Source: Zunongwangia profunda SM-A87
Lineage (GTDB): Bacteria; Bacteroidota; Bacteroidia; Flavobacteriales; Flavobacteriaceae
DNA: 64,000 nt
Assembly (NCBI RefSeq): GCF_000023465.1
Contig: NC_014041.1
Location: 620,001-684,000, forward strand
Reading direction: 5' to 3'
Every line of letters starts with the position of its first letter. The stretch's first letter is position 1. The notes under the pieces were generated by a model. The model was not told where the DNA came from. It did no database searches and saw nothing but the letters and a program-made list of their open reading frames with translations. The translations under genes and the position numbers were made by a program. Positions 19,224 through 28,115 of the stretch are shown piece by piece.

Positions 19224-19925
19224 ATGATTACAATTAAAGATTTACACAAATCTTACAAAACAGGGAATAATTCACTTCATGTTTTAAAAGGAATAAACTT
19301 TAATGTTGCTGAAGGTGAACTTGTCTCCATAATGGGATCTTCAGGTTCAGGTAAATCTACGCTTCTTAACATTTTAGGGATGTTGGACGAAGCTGATACG
19401 GGCTCTTATACCCTGGATGGCGTAGCAATAAAGAATCTTAATGAAAAAATAGCTGCCCGTTACCGCAACAAATTTCTTGGCTTCATATTTCAATCTTTTA
19501 ATCTTATTAATTATAAAACGGCACTCGATAATGTAGCCCTGCCTTTATATTATCAGGGGATGAAACGCAGCGAACGTATGGATAGGGCTCAGGCTTATCT
19601 AGAAAAAGTAGGTCTTGCGCAGTGGATGGATCATTTACCAAACCAGCTTTCAGGAGGGCAAAAACAGCGGGTAGCCATAGCCAGGGCTTTAGCTTCCGAC
19701 CCAAAAGTATTACTTGCCGATGAACCCACCGGGGCATTAGATACTAAAACCTCATACGAAGTAATGGATTTAATTCAACAAATTAACGATGAGGGTAGGA
19801 CCATACTCATTGTTACGCATGAGCATGATATTGCACAAATGACCAAGCGAATAGTAAACCTTAAAGACGGTTTAATTATCGACGATACTCAAGTTAATCA
19901 GGTAAGAGCACTACAACATGTTTGA
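19224..19925 (+). CDS. ABC transporter ATP-binding protein, MacB/LolD type
   Basis: The cytoplasmic ATPase of a MacB-like exporter. About 233 residues, a single nucleotide-binding domain: Walker [13 protein letters not shown]-loop near FIFQSFNLI, signature [15 protein letters not shown], Walker [13 protein letters not shown], and H-loop IVTHEHD. The ATG at 19224 ([11 protein letters not shown]) is preferred over an in-frame TTG-region start 27 bases earlier because family members begin this way. It overlaps the first permease gene by 8 bases. Confidence 0.93.
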   Translation: MITIKDLHKSYKTGNNSLHVLKGINFNVAEGELVSIMGSSGSGKSTLLNILGMLDEADTGSYTLDGVAIKNLNEKIAARYRNKFLGFIFQSFNLINYKTALDNVALPLYYQGMKRSERMDRAQAYLEKVGLAQWMDHLPNQLSGGQKQRVAIARALASDPKVLLADEPTGALDTKTSYEVMDLIQQINDEGRTILIVTHEHDIAQMTKRIVNLKDGLIIDDTQVNQVRALQHV

Positions 19926-21165
19926 TCTTGAACGTTGGCAGGAAATTTTTGAGACCATTAGCAAAAATAAACTGCGTACTTTTTTAACAGGACTTTCAGT
20001 GGCATCCGGCATCTTTATCCTCGTCATTCTTCTTGGAATAGGTGAAGGTATGAAACATGGGATTGAAAGAGAATTTCAGGGAGATGCAGCAAATATCATT
20101 TATGTTTTTCCCGGAGTAACTTCGAAAGAATACAAAGGTTTAAATCCAGGCCGAATGATTCAGATGAAAAATGAAGATTATCAATTTACCACTTTAGAAA
20201 ATAAAGAGGATCTAGAATATAAATCTTCGGTATATAGAATTTGGGGCGGTATGGTAAGCTTCGGGAAGGAATCTGGCTCCTATAGGGTAGAAGGTGTGTA
20301 TCCAGATTATCAATTTCTTGAAAATAGCAGCATGCTTTTAGGTCGTTTTATAAATTATAATGATGTAGAAGCGTCTGGAAAAGTCGTAATTATAGGAAAT
20401 CGCGTAAAAAATGATCTATTTAAAGACCAAGAAAACATTTTAGGAGAGTACGTAGAAATTTCGGGAATTAAATTTAAGGTAGTTGGAGTATATACAGATC
20501 CCGGAGGAGAACGTGAGGAAACTAGGGTTTTTGTCCCTATTACTACGGCTCAAAAAGTTTTTGGTGGAGGTAATGATATTAACTACATGTCTTACACATT
20601 ACAACCCGAAGATACTTATGAAGAAGCTTTGGCATCAGCTAACGCTTTTACTAATAAAGTAGAAACCTATTTAAAAGGGAAGCACACTATTGCTCCAGAT
20701 GATAATAGCGCAATTAGGGTGAACAATATGCTGGAGAACACCAAGCGATTTTACGATCTAATGGCCATGATAAAGATGTTTTTTTGGGGAGTTGGGATTT
20801 GTACTATTATAGCAGGTGTTGTTGGGGTTAGTAATATTATGCTAATTATAGTAAAAGAACGAACCAGAGAAATTGGAGTACGTAAAGCCCTTGGTGCAGA
20901 GCCGCTTTCCATTATTGGGATGGTGCTTCACGAGTCAATTTTTGTGACTTCGTTTGCTGGATTTACAGGTTTGATTTCTGGGTTGATTTTGCTGGATGTA
21001 GTTGCCCCTATGATACAGACTGATTTTATATATAACCCTACAGTAAATTTTAATGTGGCTTTGTCTACTGTATTTATACTGATAATAGCAGGAGCGGTCG
21101 CTGGATTTTTTCCGGCTTACCGGGCGGCAAAGATAAAACCAATCGTAGCATTAAGGGACGAGTAA
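19918..21165 (+). CDS. ABC transporter permease, MacB/FtsX family (first copy)
   Basis: A 415-residue permease with the MacB plan: one membrane helix near the N terminus (about 21-41, LTGLSVASGIFILVILLGIG), a periplasmic MacB-type domain (about 45-275), and three C-terminal helices from about 285. The FtsX signature GVSNIMLIIVKERTREIGVR is followed by KALGAEPLSI, and it ends AAKIKPIVALRDE. It starts inside the last codons of the ATPase gene. It is a paralogue of the next gene, so the transporter may be a heterodimer. Confidence 0.92.
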   Translation: MFDLERWQEIFETISKNKLRTFLTGLSVASGIFILVILLGIGEGMKHGIEREFQGDAANIIYVFPGVTSKEYKGLNPGRMIQMKNEDYQFTTLENKEDLEYKSSVYRIWGGMVSFGKESGSYRVEGVYPDYQFLENSSMLLGRFINYNDVEASGKVVIIGNRVKNDLFKDQENILGEYVEISGIKFKVVGVYTDPGGEREETRVFVPITTAQKVFGGGNDINYMSYTLQPEDTYEEALASANAFTNKVETYLKGKHTIAPDDNSAIRVNNMLENTKRFYDLMAMIKMFFWGVGICTIIAGVVGVSNIMLIIVKERTREIGVRKALGAEPLSIIGMVLHESIFVTSFAGFTGLISGLILLDVVAPMIQTDFIYNPTVNFNVALSTVFILIIAGAVAGFFPAYRAAKIKPIVALRDE

Positions 21166-21177
21166 AAATTTTAAATC

Positions 21178-22443
21178 ATGTTTAGTAGAGATCGCTGGGA
21201 CGAAATTATAGAAGCGCTAACCGCAAACTGGTTTAGAACGCTCTTAACTGCTTTTGGAGTGTTGTGGGGAATATTTATACTGGTTATCCTTTTGGCTGCC
21301 GGTAAAGGATTAGAGAACGGTGTTAAGCAAGGATTTAGTGGGATGGCTACAAATTCTATGTTTATGTGGTCCCAAACGGTGTCTAAACCCTATAAAGGTT
21401 TGCCCAAAGGTCGAAATTATAATTTTAAATTAGGTGATGTTCAAGCTATAAAACAAACGGTAACCGGTTTAGAGATTGTCTCTCCCCGTAATCAATTAGG
21501 AGGCTTTGGTGGAGCTAACAATGTTGTGCGTGGTTTAAATAGTGGGGCTTATAACGTATATGGCGATTATCCTGAAATTATAAGACAGCAGCCTATGGAT
21601 ATTACTTCCGGCCGATTTATAAATTATTCGGATATTAAAGATAACCGAAAAGTTGCGGTAATTGGTGAAGGGGTAAGGGCTGGTTTGTATGATATTAACG
21701 AAGAAGCTTTGGGAACCTATATTAAAATTAACGGTGTTAGTTTTATGGTGATAGGAACTTATAAGAAAAAAGGTAGCGGTGGTGGAAATGTAGAAGAAAT
21801 GCAAAAAGAGATTTTTGTGCCTTTTACAGCATTTTCGCAAGCTTTTAATATGGGAAATGTGGTAGGCTGGATGGCGATCACGGCAGATGATGATCATTCG
21901 ATAACCAATCTTAAAAATAGTGTGTTTGATGTTATCAAGTCCCGTCACAGTATAGCTCCAGATGATGATCGGGCCGTAGGAAATTTTGACTTGTATGAAG
22001 AATACAGTCGTATTAACGGTTTATTTATTGCACTGCGCCTGGTGGCTTATTTTGTAGGGACACTTGTTTTGTTATCAGGAATTATAGGGATAAGTAATAT
22101 TATGCTTATCGTGGTGAAAGAGCGTACGAACGAAATAGGAATTAGGCGTGCTTTGGGAGCAAGTCCCTGGAACATTAGAGGGCAAATACTTTTAGAGTCG
22201 ATATTTCTTACCATCATTTCAGGCATGGCAGGAATCATTCTCTCTACCTTCGTCATCTTTATAATTAATATGATTTTAGATGGAATGGATACCTCAGAAA
22301 TGATGTTTATTAATCCATCTGTTAATATTGGGGTTGTTTTAATCGCACTGGCGATCCTGGTGATATCAGGACTACTGGCAGGGTTAATTCCTGCACAAAA
22401 TGCGATAAAGATCAAGCCTGTAGATGCGTTAAGAACAGAATAA
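21178..22443 (+). CDS. ABC transporter permease, MacB/FtsX family (second copy)
   Basis: A 421-residue paralogue of the preceding permease, 12 bases downstream. It has the same layout: N-terminal helix (LTAFGVLWGIFILVILLAAG), periplasmic domain, and three C-terminal helices with GISNIMLIVVKERTNEIGIR, RALGASPWNI and the end motif NAIKIKPVDALRTE. Two different half-permeases sharing one ATPase gene is the usual flavobacterial arrangement. The substrate cannot be read from the sequence; MacB-type systems export peptides, lipoproteins or small toxic compounds across the envelope. Confidence 0.92.
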   Translation: MFSRDRWDEIIEALTANWFRTLLTAFGVLWGIFILVILLAAGKGLENGVKQGFSGMATNSMFMWSQTVSKPYKGLPKGRNYNFKLGDVQAIKQTVTGLEIVSPRNQLGGFGGANNVVRGLNSGAYNVYGDYPEIIRQQPMDITSGRFINYSDIKDNRKVAVIGEGVRAGLYDINEEALGTYIKINGVSFMVIGTYKKKGSGGGNVEEMQKEIFVPFTAFSQAFNMGNVVGWMAITADDDHSITNLKNSVFDVIKSRHSIAPDDDRAVGNFDLYEEYSRINGLFIALRLVAYFVGTLVLLSGIIGISNIMLIVVKERTNEIGIRRALGASPWNIRGQILLESIFLTIISGMAGIILSTFVIFIINMILDGMDTSEMMFINPSVNIGVVLIALAILVISGLLAGLIPAQNAIKIKPVDALRTE

Positions 22444-22476
22444 CAATTTTAGAAAATAGAATAAACACAATCAAAA

Positions 22477-23595
22477 ATGAAAAGAACAGTTACCATCGTT
22501 ATTTTAGCCGTAATCTTTATTGGCTTTTTGGGTTCGCTGTATTATTACTTTCAAAAGGGACAGCAAGATCCGGTGGTTTATCAAACTGAACAGGCTTCTG
22601 TGCAAACCATCACTAAAAATACAGTAGCAACCGGGAATATTGTTCCATTAGAAGAGATTCTAATTAAACCTAATATTAGTGGAATTATAGATGAAATTTA
22701 TGTGGAAGCCGGTGAGTCTGTAGCGGCAGGAGATCTAATCGCAAGGATTCGGGTGATTCCCAATGTTAACTCGCTTCAGAGTGCGAAAGATGCTGTGGCT
22801 ACGGCTAAAATTAATCTTGATAATCAAAAGAAAATATTTGAGCGTCAAAAATCTTTATTCGATAAGGGAGTTATTTCTGCTAATGATTATGATAATGCTG
22901 AAGTAGCTTATCAAAGAGCAGAACAGAATTATAAATCGGCCGAGCAAAATTTTGAGATCGTAAAAACCGGAACAACCAGAGGAATTGGTAGCGCAGCAAA
23001 TACATTAATTAGAAGTACCGTTACCGGAATGGTGCTAGATGTACCTGTAAAAACCGGTAATCAGGTGATCGAATCCAATAACTTTAACGACGGAACTACC
23101 CTGGCTACGCTTGCCGATGTGAATAAGATGATTTTTGAAGGTAAAGTAGACGAAAGCGAAGTAGGCAAGATTAAAGAAGGTTTGCCACTAGAAGTCACTG
23201 TGGGTGCTATAGAAAATAAAACTTTCGATGCGGTTTTGGATTATATCGCACCAAAGGGAGTGGAAGAAAACGGAGCGATTCAATTTGAAATTAAAGGAAC
23301 TTTAGATAAAGCAGATACCACTTTTATTAGAGCTGGGTTAAGTGCGAATGCTTCTATAATCTTAGCAAAAGCTGAGGATGTCCTGGCCATTAAAGAAGCA
23401 TTGGTTCAATTTGATAATGATACGCAACAGCCTTTTGTAGAAATTGAAACCGGAAATCAACAATTTGAGCGTAAAGACGTGGAGCTTGGGGTGAGTGATG
23501 GTATTAATGTGGAAATTAAAAGCGGAGTCGGTAAAGACGATAAAATTAAAGTGTGGAACCAACTAAAACCAGCTCAAAATTTTGCTGCAAATTAA
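22477..23595 (+). CDS. Periplasmic adaptor (HlyD/MacA-like), first copy
   Basis: A 372-residue membrane-fusion protein anchored by an N-terminal helix (VTIVILAVIFIGFLGSLYYY). A split lipoyl/barrel-sandwich domain is visible in NIVPLEEILIKPNISGIIDE and RSTVTGMVLDVPVKTGNQVI. It encloses a helical hairpin (about 100-165, with KIFERQKSLFDKGVISANDY), and beta-barrel regions follow. Such adaptors connect a MacB permease to TolC. It follows the second permease by 33 bases. Confidence 0.9.
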   Translation: MKRTVTIVILAVIFIGFLGSLYYYFQKGQQDPVVYQTEQASVQTITKNTVATGNIVPLEEILIKPNISGIIDEIYVEAGESVAAGDLIARIRVIPNVNSLQSAKDAVATAKINLDNQKKIFERQKSLFDKGVISANDYDNAEVAYQRAEQNYKSAEQNFEIVKTGTTRGIGSAANTLIRSTVTGMVLDVPVKTGNQVIESNNFNDGTTLATLADVNKMIFEGKVDESEVGKIKEGLPLEVTVGAIENKTFDAVLDYIAPKGVEENGAIQFEIKGTLDKADTTFIRAGLSANASIILAKAEDVLAIKEALVQFDNDTQQPFVEIETGNQQFERKDVELGVSDGINVEIKSGVGKDDKIKVWNQLKPAQNFAAN

Positions 23596-23656
23596 TTTTA
23601 TGCATTTTTTGTAACAACTCAACTTTTTGTTAGACCTATCTTTTACAATATACATT

Positions 23657-25099
23657 ATGAAGAAATTTAGACTTTTTACCATTTTACTTTTCATTGGGTT
23701 CATCGCCAATGCGCAGGAGAAAAAATGGACCTTGCAGGAATGTGTGGAGTATGCTTTAGAGCATAACATCTCTGTAAAACAATCTGAACTTGATGTAGAA
23801 GCAGCTGAAATCGATAAACTTGATGCCATAGGTAATTTATTGCCTGGTTTAAATGGTAATGCCAGCAATTCCTGGAATACAGGTTTAACCCAAAATGTAA
23901 CTACCGGGGTGCTACAAAATCAAACTACCAGAAACTTTTCTGCAGGAGTAACGGCTAGTATTACGTTATTCGACGGTCTGAGGAATTACAAGCAGCTACA
24001 AAGAGCCAAGATGTCTAAACTTGCTGCACAGTATTCTCTAGATAAGATGGAAGATGATATTACATTATCGGTAGCGAACTCTTATTTGCAAGTATTGTTT
24101 GCTAAGCAGGATCTTGAAGTTTTAAAATCTCAAAACGAAGTAACTCTAGAGCAGTTAGATCGTACCAAACAACTGGTAGATGCCGGTTCTTTGCCAAGGG
24201 GAGATCTCTTGGAAATACAGGCTACAAATGCCGATGAAAAACAACGAATTATAATCGCTCAAAACAATATCAGGATTTCATTGATTAGTCTGGCCCAGAC
24301 TTTACTGATCAAGGATTATGAAAATTTTGATATCGTAGAGGATGACTATGATATCTTTGGTACCGAAATTTTAGATAATTCAGTATATGATATTATCGAG
24401 CGAGCTAAAGAAGAACGTTCAGAAATTAGAATTGCGGAAGCCAACAAGGAAATCGCTGAGCAAAATGTTGAAATAGCCCGTGGGGCCTATTTACCTACAT
24501 TAGGTGCTTTTGTTAACTATAATACCAGGGAGACCGGTGCAAACAGGATAGATTATATTAATCCACCGGGCACTACAATTACTGAAATTGGTTATGTAGA
24601 GTCCACAGGGGAAACAGTAGTGACCGAATCTCAGAACCCTGCCGTTCCCATTTCGTTACCTCCTAGGCCATTTATAGACCAGTTATGGTTAAATGATGGT
24701 ATTTCTTATGGGTTTCAACTAAGCGTTCCGATTTTTAACGGTTTTGCGACCAGGAATCAAGTTAAAAGAAGCAAAGTAAACGTACGTAGGGCTGAATATC
24801 AGTTAGAACAGGCAGAATTGGATCTTGAGGCAAATGTTTATCAGGCTTATGTAGATGCAACCGGGGCTTTTGAAGCTTATGAGGCCGCTTTGGTGGCAGA
24901 AGAATCTCAGCAACAGGCTTACGAATACGCGACAGAGCGTTTTGATGTTGGGTTAACTAATGCTTTTGATTTTAGTCAGTCTAAAGTGCGTTACGAAAAT
25001 GCGCAGCGAGAAGTGATTCGTACCAAGTACGATTACATCTTTAAACTAAAAGTGCTGGAATTATATTTTGGGGTTCCGGTGGCTAATTTAAGATTCTAA
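23657..25099 (+). CDS. TolC family outer-membrane efflux channel
   Basis: A 480-residue exported protein (signal FTILLFIGFIANAQ) with the two-repeat OEP layout of TolC. WTLQECVEYALEHNISVKQS starts the first long helix, and each half has helical coiled coils and beta strands (TASITLFDGLRNYKQLQRAK; QLSVPIFNGFATRNQVKRSK). It forms the outer-membrane exit for the exporter. The ATG at 23657 places the signal peptide at the N terminus. An upstream TTG would add a non-signal extension. It lies between the two adaptor genes. Confidence 0.93.
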   Translation: MKKFRLFTILLFIGFIANAQEKKWTLQECVEYALEHNISVKQSELDVEAAEIDKLDAIGNLLPGLNGNASNSWNTGLTQNVTTGVLQNQTTRNFSAGVTASITLFDGLRNYKQLQRAKMSKLAAQYSLDKMEDDITLSVANSYLQVLFAKQDLEVLKSQNEVTLEQLDRTKQLVDAGSLPRGDLLEIQATNADEKQRIIIAQNNIRISLISLAQTLLIKDYENFDIVEDDYDIFGTEILDNSVYDIIERAKEERSEIRIAEANKEIAEQNVEIARGAYLPTLGAFVNYNTRETGANRIDYINPPGTTITEIGYVESTGETVVTESQNPAVPISLPPRPFIDQLWLNDGISYGFQLSVPIFNGFATRNQVKRSKVNVRRAEYQLEQAELDLEANVYQAYVDATGAFEAYEAALVAEESQQQAYEYATERFDVGLTNAFDFSQSKVRYENAQREVIRTKYDYIFKLKVLELYFGVPVANLRF

Positions 25100-25178
25100 A
25101 TTTCTTGTAAATGCTGATTAATGTTCTGGTTTTTATCAAAACAGGATATTTAAAATATAGCTTTTAAAAATTTTATAA

Positions 25179-26459
25179 ATGAAGAAGAAAACTCTTTTTA
25201 TCATTCTGGGAATTGTTGTGGTTTTAGCCATATTACTCGTTGTGGGTAAAAAGTCTGGAATGTTTGGTAAAAGCGGTAATTTTAAACAAGTAGAAATTAC
25301 TGAAATTAAACCATTGGATATCGTTGAAACCGTATCGGCAACCGGAAAAATTCAACCTGAAGTAGAAGTGAAGTTATCTTCCGAGGTTTCTGGAGAGATT
25401 ATCGAACTTCCGATCATTGAAGGGCAGCAGGTAGAAAAAGGAGACTTATTAGTGAGGATTAACCCCGATATTTATCAGTCTAGTGTACAACGTTCAAAGG
25501 CCAGTATGGAGAATGCCCGTGCCAATTATACGCAATCTCAGGCTAGTTTAAAACAAGCGAAGGCAAATTATGAACGTAATAAAACACTTTTTGAGAAAGG
25601 AGTGATTTCTAAAGCAGAATGGGATGGTATCGTTTCTAATTACGAAGTTGCTGAAGCTAATAAAGAATCGGCTTATTATAGCATGCAAAGTGCGGCTGCA
25701 ACGGTAACTGAAGCTCAGGATAATCTTGGAAGAACAAATATTTATGCTCCTATGAGCGGTACCATTTCTAAACTGGATGCTGAATTAGGGGAGCGAGTAG
25801 TGGGAACGCAACAAATGGCGGGGACCGAAATTTTACGGGTCGCTAATCTCTCTAATATGGAAGTAGAAGTAGATGTAAATGAAAATGATATTGTAAAAGT
25901 TGAGGTTGGAGATTCTACTGTTGTTGAGGTCGATGCTTATCTAAGAAAAGAATTTAAAGGTGTTGTGACTGAAATATCTAACTCTGCCGACAGTGAATTA
26001 ACTACAGATCAGGTTACCAATTTTAAAGTGAAAGTTCGCATTTTAGAGGATTCTTATAAAGATCTTTTAGAAGGGAAACCAGAAAATTACTCACCGTTTA
26101 GACCGGGAATGACGGCTACCGTAGATATCATTACTAATAAAAAGACGGCAGTTATTGGTGTGCCTATTAGTGCGATCGTTGTAAAATCTGATACTACTAC
26201 GGTAGCGATGGGAACTGCACCTGCCGTGAATGTAGAGACCGATCCTTCTAAACTTTTTGAATGTGTCTTTGTTAAGAACGGGGAAGAAGCTAAATTGCGC
26301 GTTGTAAAAACTGGAATACAGGATGATTCTAATATTCAGATTACAGAAGGTCTGAAGGAAGGGGAGACTGTAATTATCGGTCCTTATAATGTAGTAACAA
26401 AAACTCTAAAATCCGGAGATAAAGTTGAGGTAGCCGGGAGTACCAACAGCGAAGGATAG
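25179..26459 (+). CDS. Periplasmic adaptor (RND/MacA type), second copy
   Basis: A 426-residue adaptor with an N-terminal membrane helix (TLFIILGIVVVLAILLVVG). The lipoyl halves are VEVKLSSEVSGEIIELPIIE and NIYAPMSGTISKLDAELGER; a long helical hairpin (about 105-180) contains NKTLFEKGVISKAEWDGI. A barrel and membrane-proximal domain follow (FRPGMTATVDIITNKK). It is distinct in sequence from the first adaptor of the same cluster, from which TolC separates it. The gap to TolC (79 bases) holds no strong terminator, so it may be cotranscribed. Confidence 0.9.
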   Translation: MKKKTLFIILGIVVVLAILLVVGKKSGMFGKSGNFKQVEITEIKPLDIVETVSATGKIQPEVEVKLSSEVSGEIIELPIIEGQQVEKGDLLVRINPDIYQSSVQRSKASMENARANYTQSQASLKQAKANYERNKTLFEKGVISKAEWDGIVSNYEVAEANKESAYYSMQSAAATVTEAQDNLGRTNIYAPMSGTISKLDAELGERVVGTQQMAGTEILRVANLSNMEVEVDVNENDIVKVEVGDSTVVEVDAYLRKEFKGVVTEISNSADSELTTDQVTNFKVKVRILEDSYKDLLEGKPENYSPFRPGMTATVDIITNKKTAVIGVPISAIVVKSDTTTVAMGTAPAVNVETDPSKLFECVFVKNGEEAKLRVVKTGIQDDSNIQITEGLKEGETVIIGPYNVVTKTLKSGDKVEVAGSTNSEG

Positions 26460-26477
26460 AGTCTAAAATTATATAAA

Positions 26478-27140
26478 TTGGCAGTAATTCTTTGTTTGGA
26501 AACAGCAACCACCAATTGCTCGGTTGCTTTGAGTAAAGATGGTGATGTAATCGCATTGAAAGAAGATAATAGTAAAGGTTATTCTCATGCTGAAAAGTTG
26601 CATGTTTTTATCGATGAAATTTTAAAAGAAAACAATTTTGAAATCGATGACCTTGATGCTATTGCGATTAGCAAGGGACCGGGTTCTTATACCGGTCTTA
26701 GGATAGGTGTTTCTGCCGCAAAAGGATTATGTTTTGCTAAGGATATTCCGCTTATTTCAGTACCAACATTAACCGCTTTAGCAAAGCAAGTAACTCCTAA
26801 TAAAGGAGATCAAATTATCCCTATGCTCGATGCCAGAAGGATGGAAGTTTATTCCGCAGTATTTGATTCAGCATTTAATCAAATAAGAGAAACTAAAGCT
26901 CAAGTACTTTCCGAAGATTCTTTTCAGGAGGAATTGGCAAAAGGAAAGGTTTATTTTATTGGGAATGGAGTAGCAAAGTTTAGAGAAATTTGCTCGCAGC
27001 AAAATGCCGAGTTTATAGAAGAACGATTGCCATCAGCAAAAGAAATGGGACAAATCGCTTATGATAAATACAAAATAAGCGACATAGAGGATGTCGCTTA
27101 TTTTGAACCTTATTATTTAAAGGATTTTGTAGCAGGTTAA
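26478..27140 (+). CDS. tsaB: tRNA threonylcarbamoyladenosine biosynthesis protein TsaB
   Basis: TsaB is the scaffold partner of TsaD in making t6A37 on ANN-decoding tRNAs. The 220 residues show the ASKHA-type N-terminal fold: ILCLETATTNCSVALSKDG, the family motif SKGPGSYTGLRIGVSAAKGL, and MLDARRMEVYSAVFD. The start is a TTG at 26478; it gives the usual MAVILCLET N terminus and no ATG is available near it. The last 25 codons contain a perfect 14-bp inverted repeat that looks like a terminator. Confidence 0.94.
   Translation: MAVILCLETATTNCSVALSKDGDVIALKEDNSKGYSHAEKLHVFIDEILKENNFEIDDLDAIAISKGPGSYTGLRIGVSAAKGLCFAKDIPLISVPTLTALAKQVTPNKGDQIIPMLDARRMEVYSAVFDSAFNQIRETKAQVLSEDSFQEELAKGKVYFIGNGVAKFREICSQQNAEFIEERLPSAKEMGQIAYDKYKISDIEDVAYFEPYYLKDFVAG
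27072..27104. terminator. Bidirectional terminator-like hairpin inside the end of tsaB
   Basis: AAAATAAGCGACAT (27072-27085) is repeated in inverted order at 27091-27104 with a 5-base loop: a perfect 14-bp stem with A-tract and T-tract flanks on both strands. It lies within tsaB codons, 36 bases before the stop, and serves the 13-bp gap between tsaB and the convergent mscS-type gene. Confidence 0.7.
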
Positions 27141-27153
27141 TCTATCTGCTATT

Positions 27154-28044
27154 TTATTCAGTTTTATCTGTACTGTCTTTCTCTTTTTTAGACTCCTTTA
27201 AAACCGTACCACTCATTTTAGTTTGATCATAAAGATAAACATCACGTTGAGGGTAAGGAATCGTCATTCCAGCTTCTTCTAGTCTTATTTTTCCTTCTTC
27301 CAGCATAAACCAGTGGATATCCCAAAAAACTGGATTTTTTGCAAAGTATCTTACGTAAAAGTTAACCGAGTTGTCACCTAATTCACCAACTAGTACTTGT
27401 GGCGCTGGTTCAGCTTCAATACCTTCCTGCTCTTTTATAAGATTCATAAGCACCTCTTTTGCTTTCTTAATATCATCATCATAAGAAATTCCAAAGGTCA
27501 TATTTTCACGACGTACCCCGTTTACAGTATAGTTTATAATATTATCGTTAGCTAAACTTCCGTTAGGAATAACGGCTTCCTGATTTCCAAAGGTATCTAG
27601 TTTAGTATAAAATAAGCTTACACTTTTCACACTACCAGAAACACCCTGTGCTTCAATCCAGTCACCAACTTTAAATGGTTTTAAAACAATAATTAAAACG
27701 CCACCGGCAAAATTGGCCAGAGATCCCTGTAATGCCAAACCTATGGCTAAACCTGCCGCACCTAGAATAGCAACTAAAGATGTGGTTTCTATCCCCACCT
27801 GGGAGATGGCAACAATAATTACTAATATTTTTAAGGCCCAACTTACCAGTGTGGTTAAAAAGCCTTTTAATGCAACATCGTAATCTCTTTTGTCTAGAGC
27901 CTTTTGCATAAATTTTACCGCGCGTTTTGCGATCCAAAAGCCTATGATTAGAATTAAAATTGCCGCAATTAAGTCCGGTAAAAAGTCAATAAGTTTTTTA
28001 GCATATTCCTGTGCTAACTCAGAAAAGTCGTTGAATTTATCCAT
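27154..28044 (-). CDS. Small-conductance mechanosensitive channel (MscS family)
   Basis: Relieves osmotic pressure by opening under membrane tension. The 296-residue protein has three N-terminal helices: about 18-38, 62-82 (LTTLVSWALKILVIIVAI) and the pore helix LGAAGLAIGLALQGSLANFA. The MscS beta domain follows (KVGDWIEAQGVSGSVKSV and AVIPNGSLANDNIINYTV), then an alpha/beta C-terminal domain ending in a charged Lys/Glu tail. The length matches small MscS proteins. It is convergent with tsaB. Confidence 0.94.
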   Translation of the reverse strand: MDKFNDFSELAQEYAKKLIDFLPDLIAAILILIIGFWIAKRAVKFMQKALDKRDYDVALKGFLTTLVSWALKILVIIVAISQVGIETTSLVAILGAAGLAIGLALQGSLANFAGGVLIIVLKPFKVGDWIEAQGVSGSVKSVSLFYTKLDTFGNQEAVIPNGSLANDNIINYTVNGVRRENMTFGISYDDDIKKAKEVLMNLIKEQEGIEAEPAPQVLVGELGDNSVNFYVRYFAKNPVFWDIHWFMLEEGKIRLEEAGMTIPYPQRDVYLYDQTKMSGTVLKESKKEKDSTDKTE

Positions 28045-28115
28045 AGTTTCAAGTAGTTTTTCACAAAGAGAATAATTTTTTGTACTAAATGCGAGAAATT
28101 CTCGTTTAAGTTTTG

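Noticed and set aside
28081..28110. Short dyad CGAGAA-A-TTCTCG upstream of the MscS-type gene as an operator
   Set aside because: Only a 6-bp arm with a 1-base spacer in AT-rich DNA; too weak to separate from chance.
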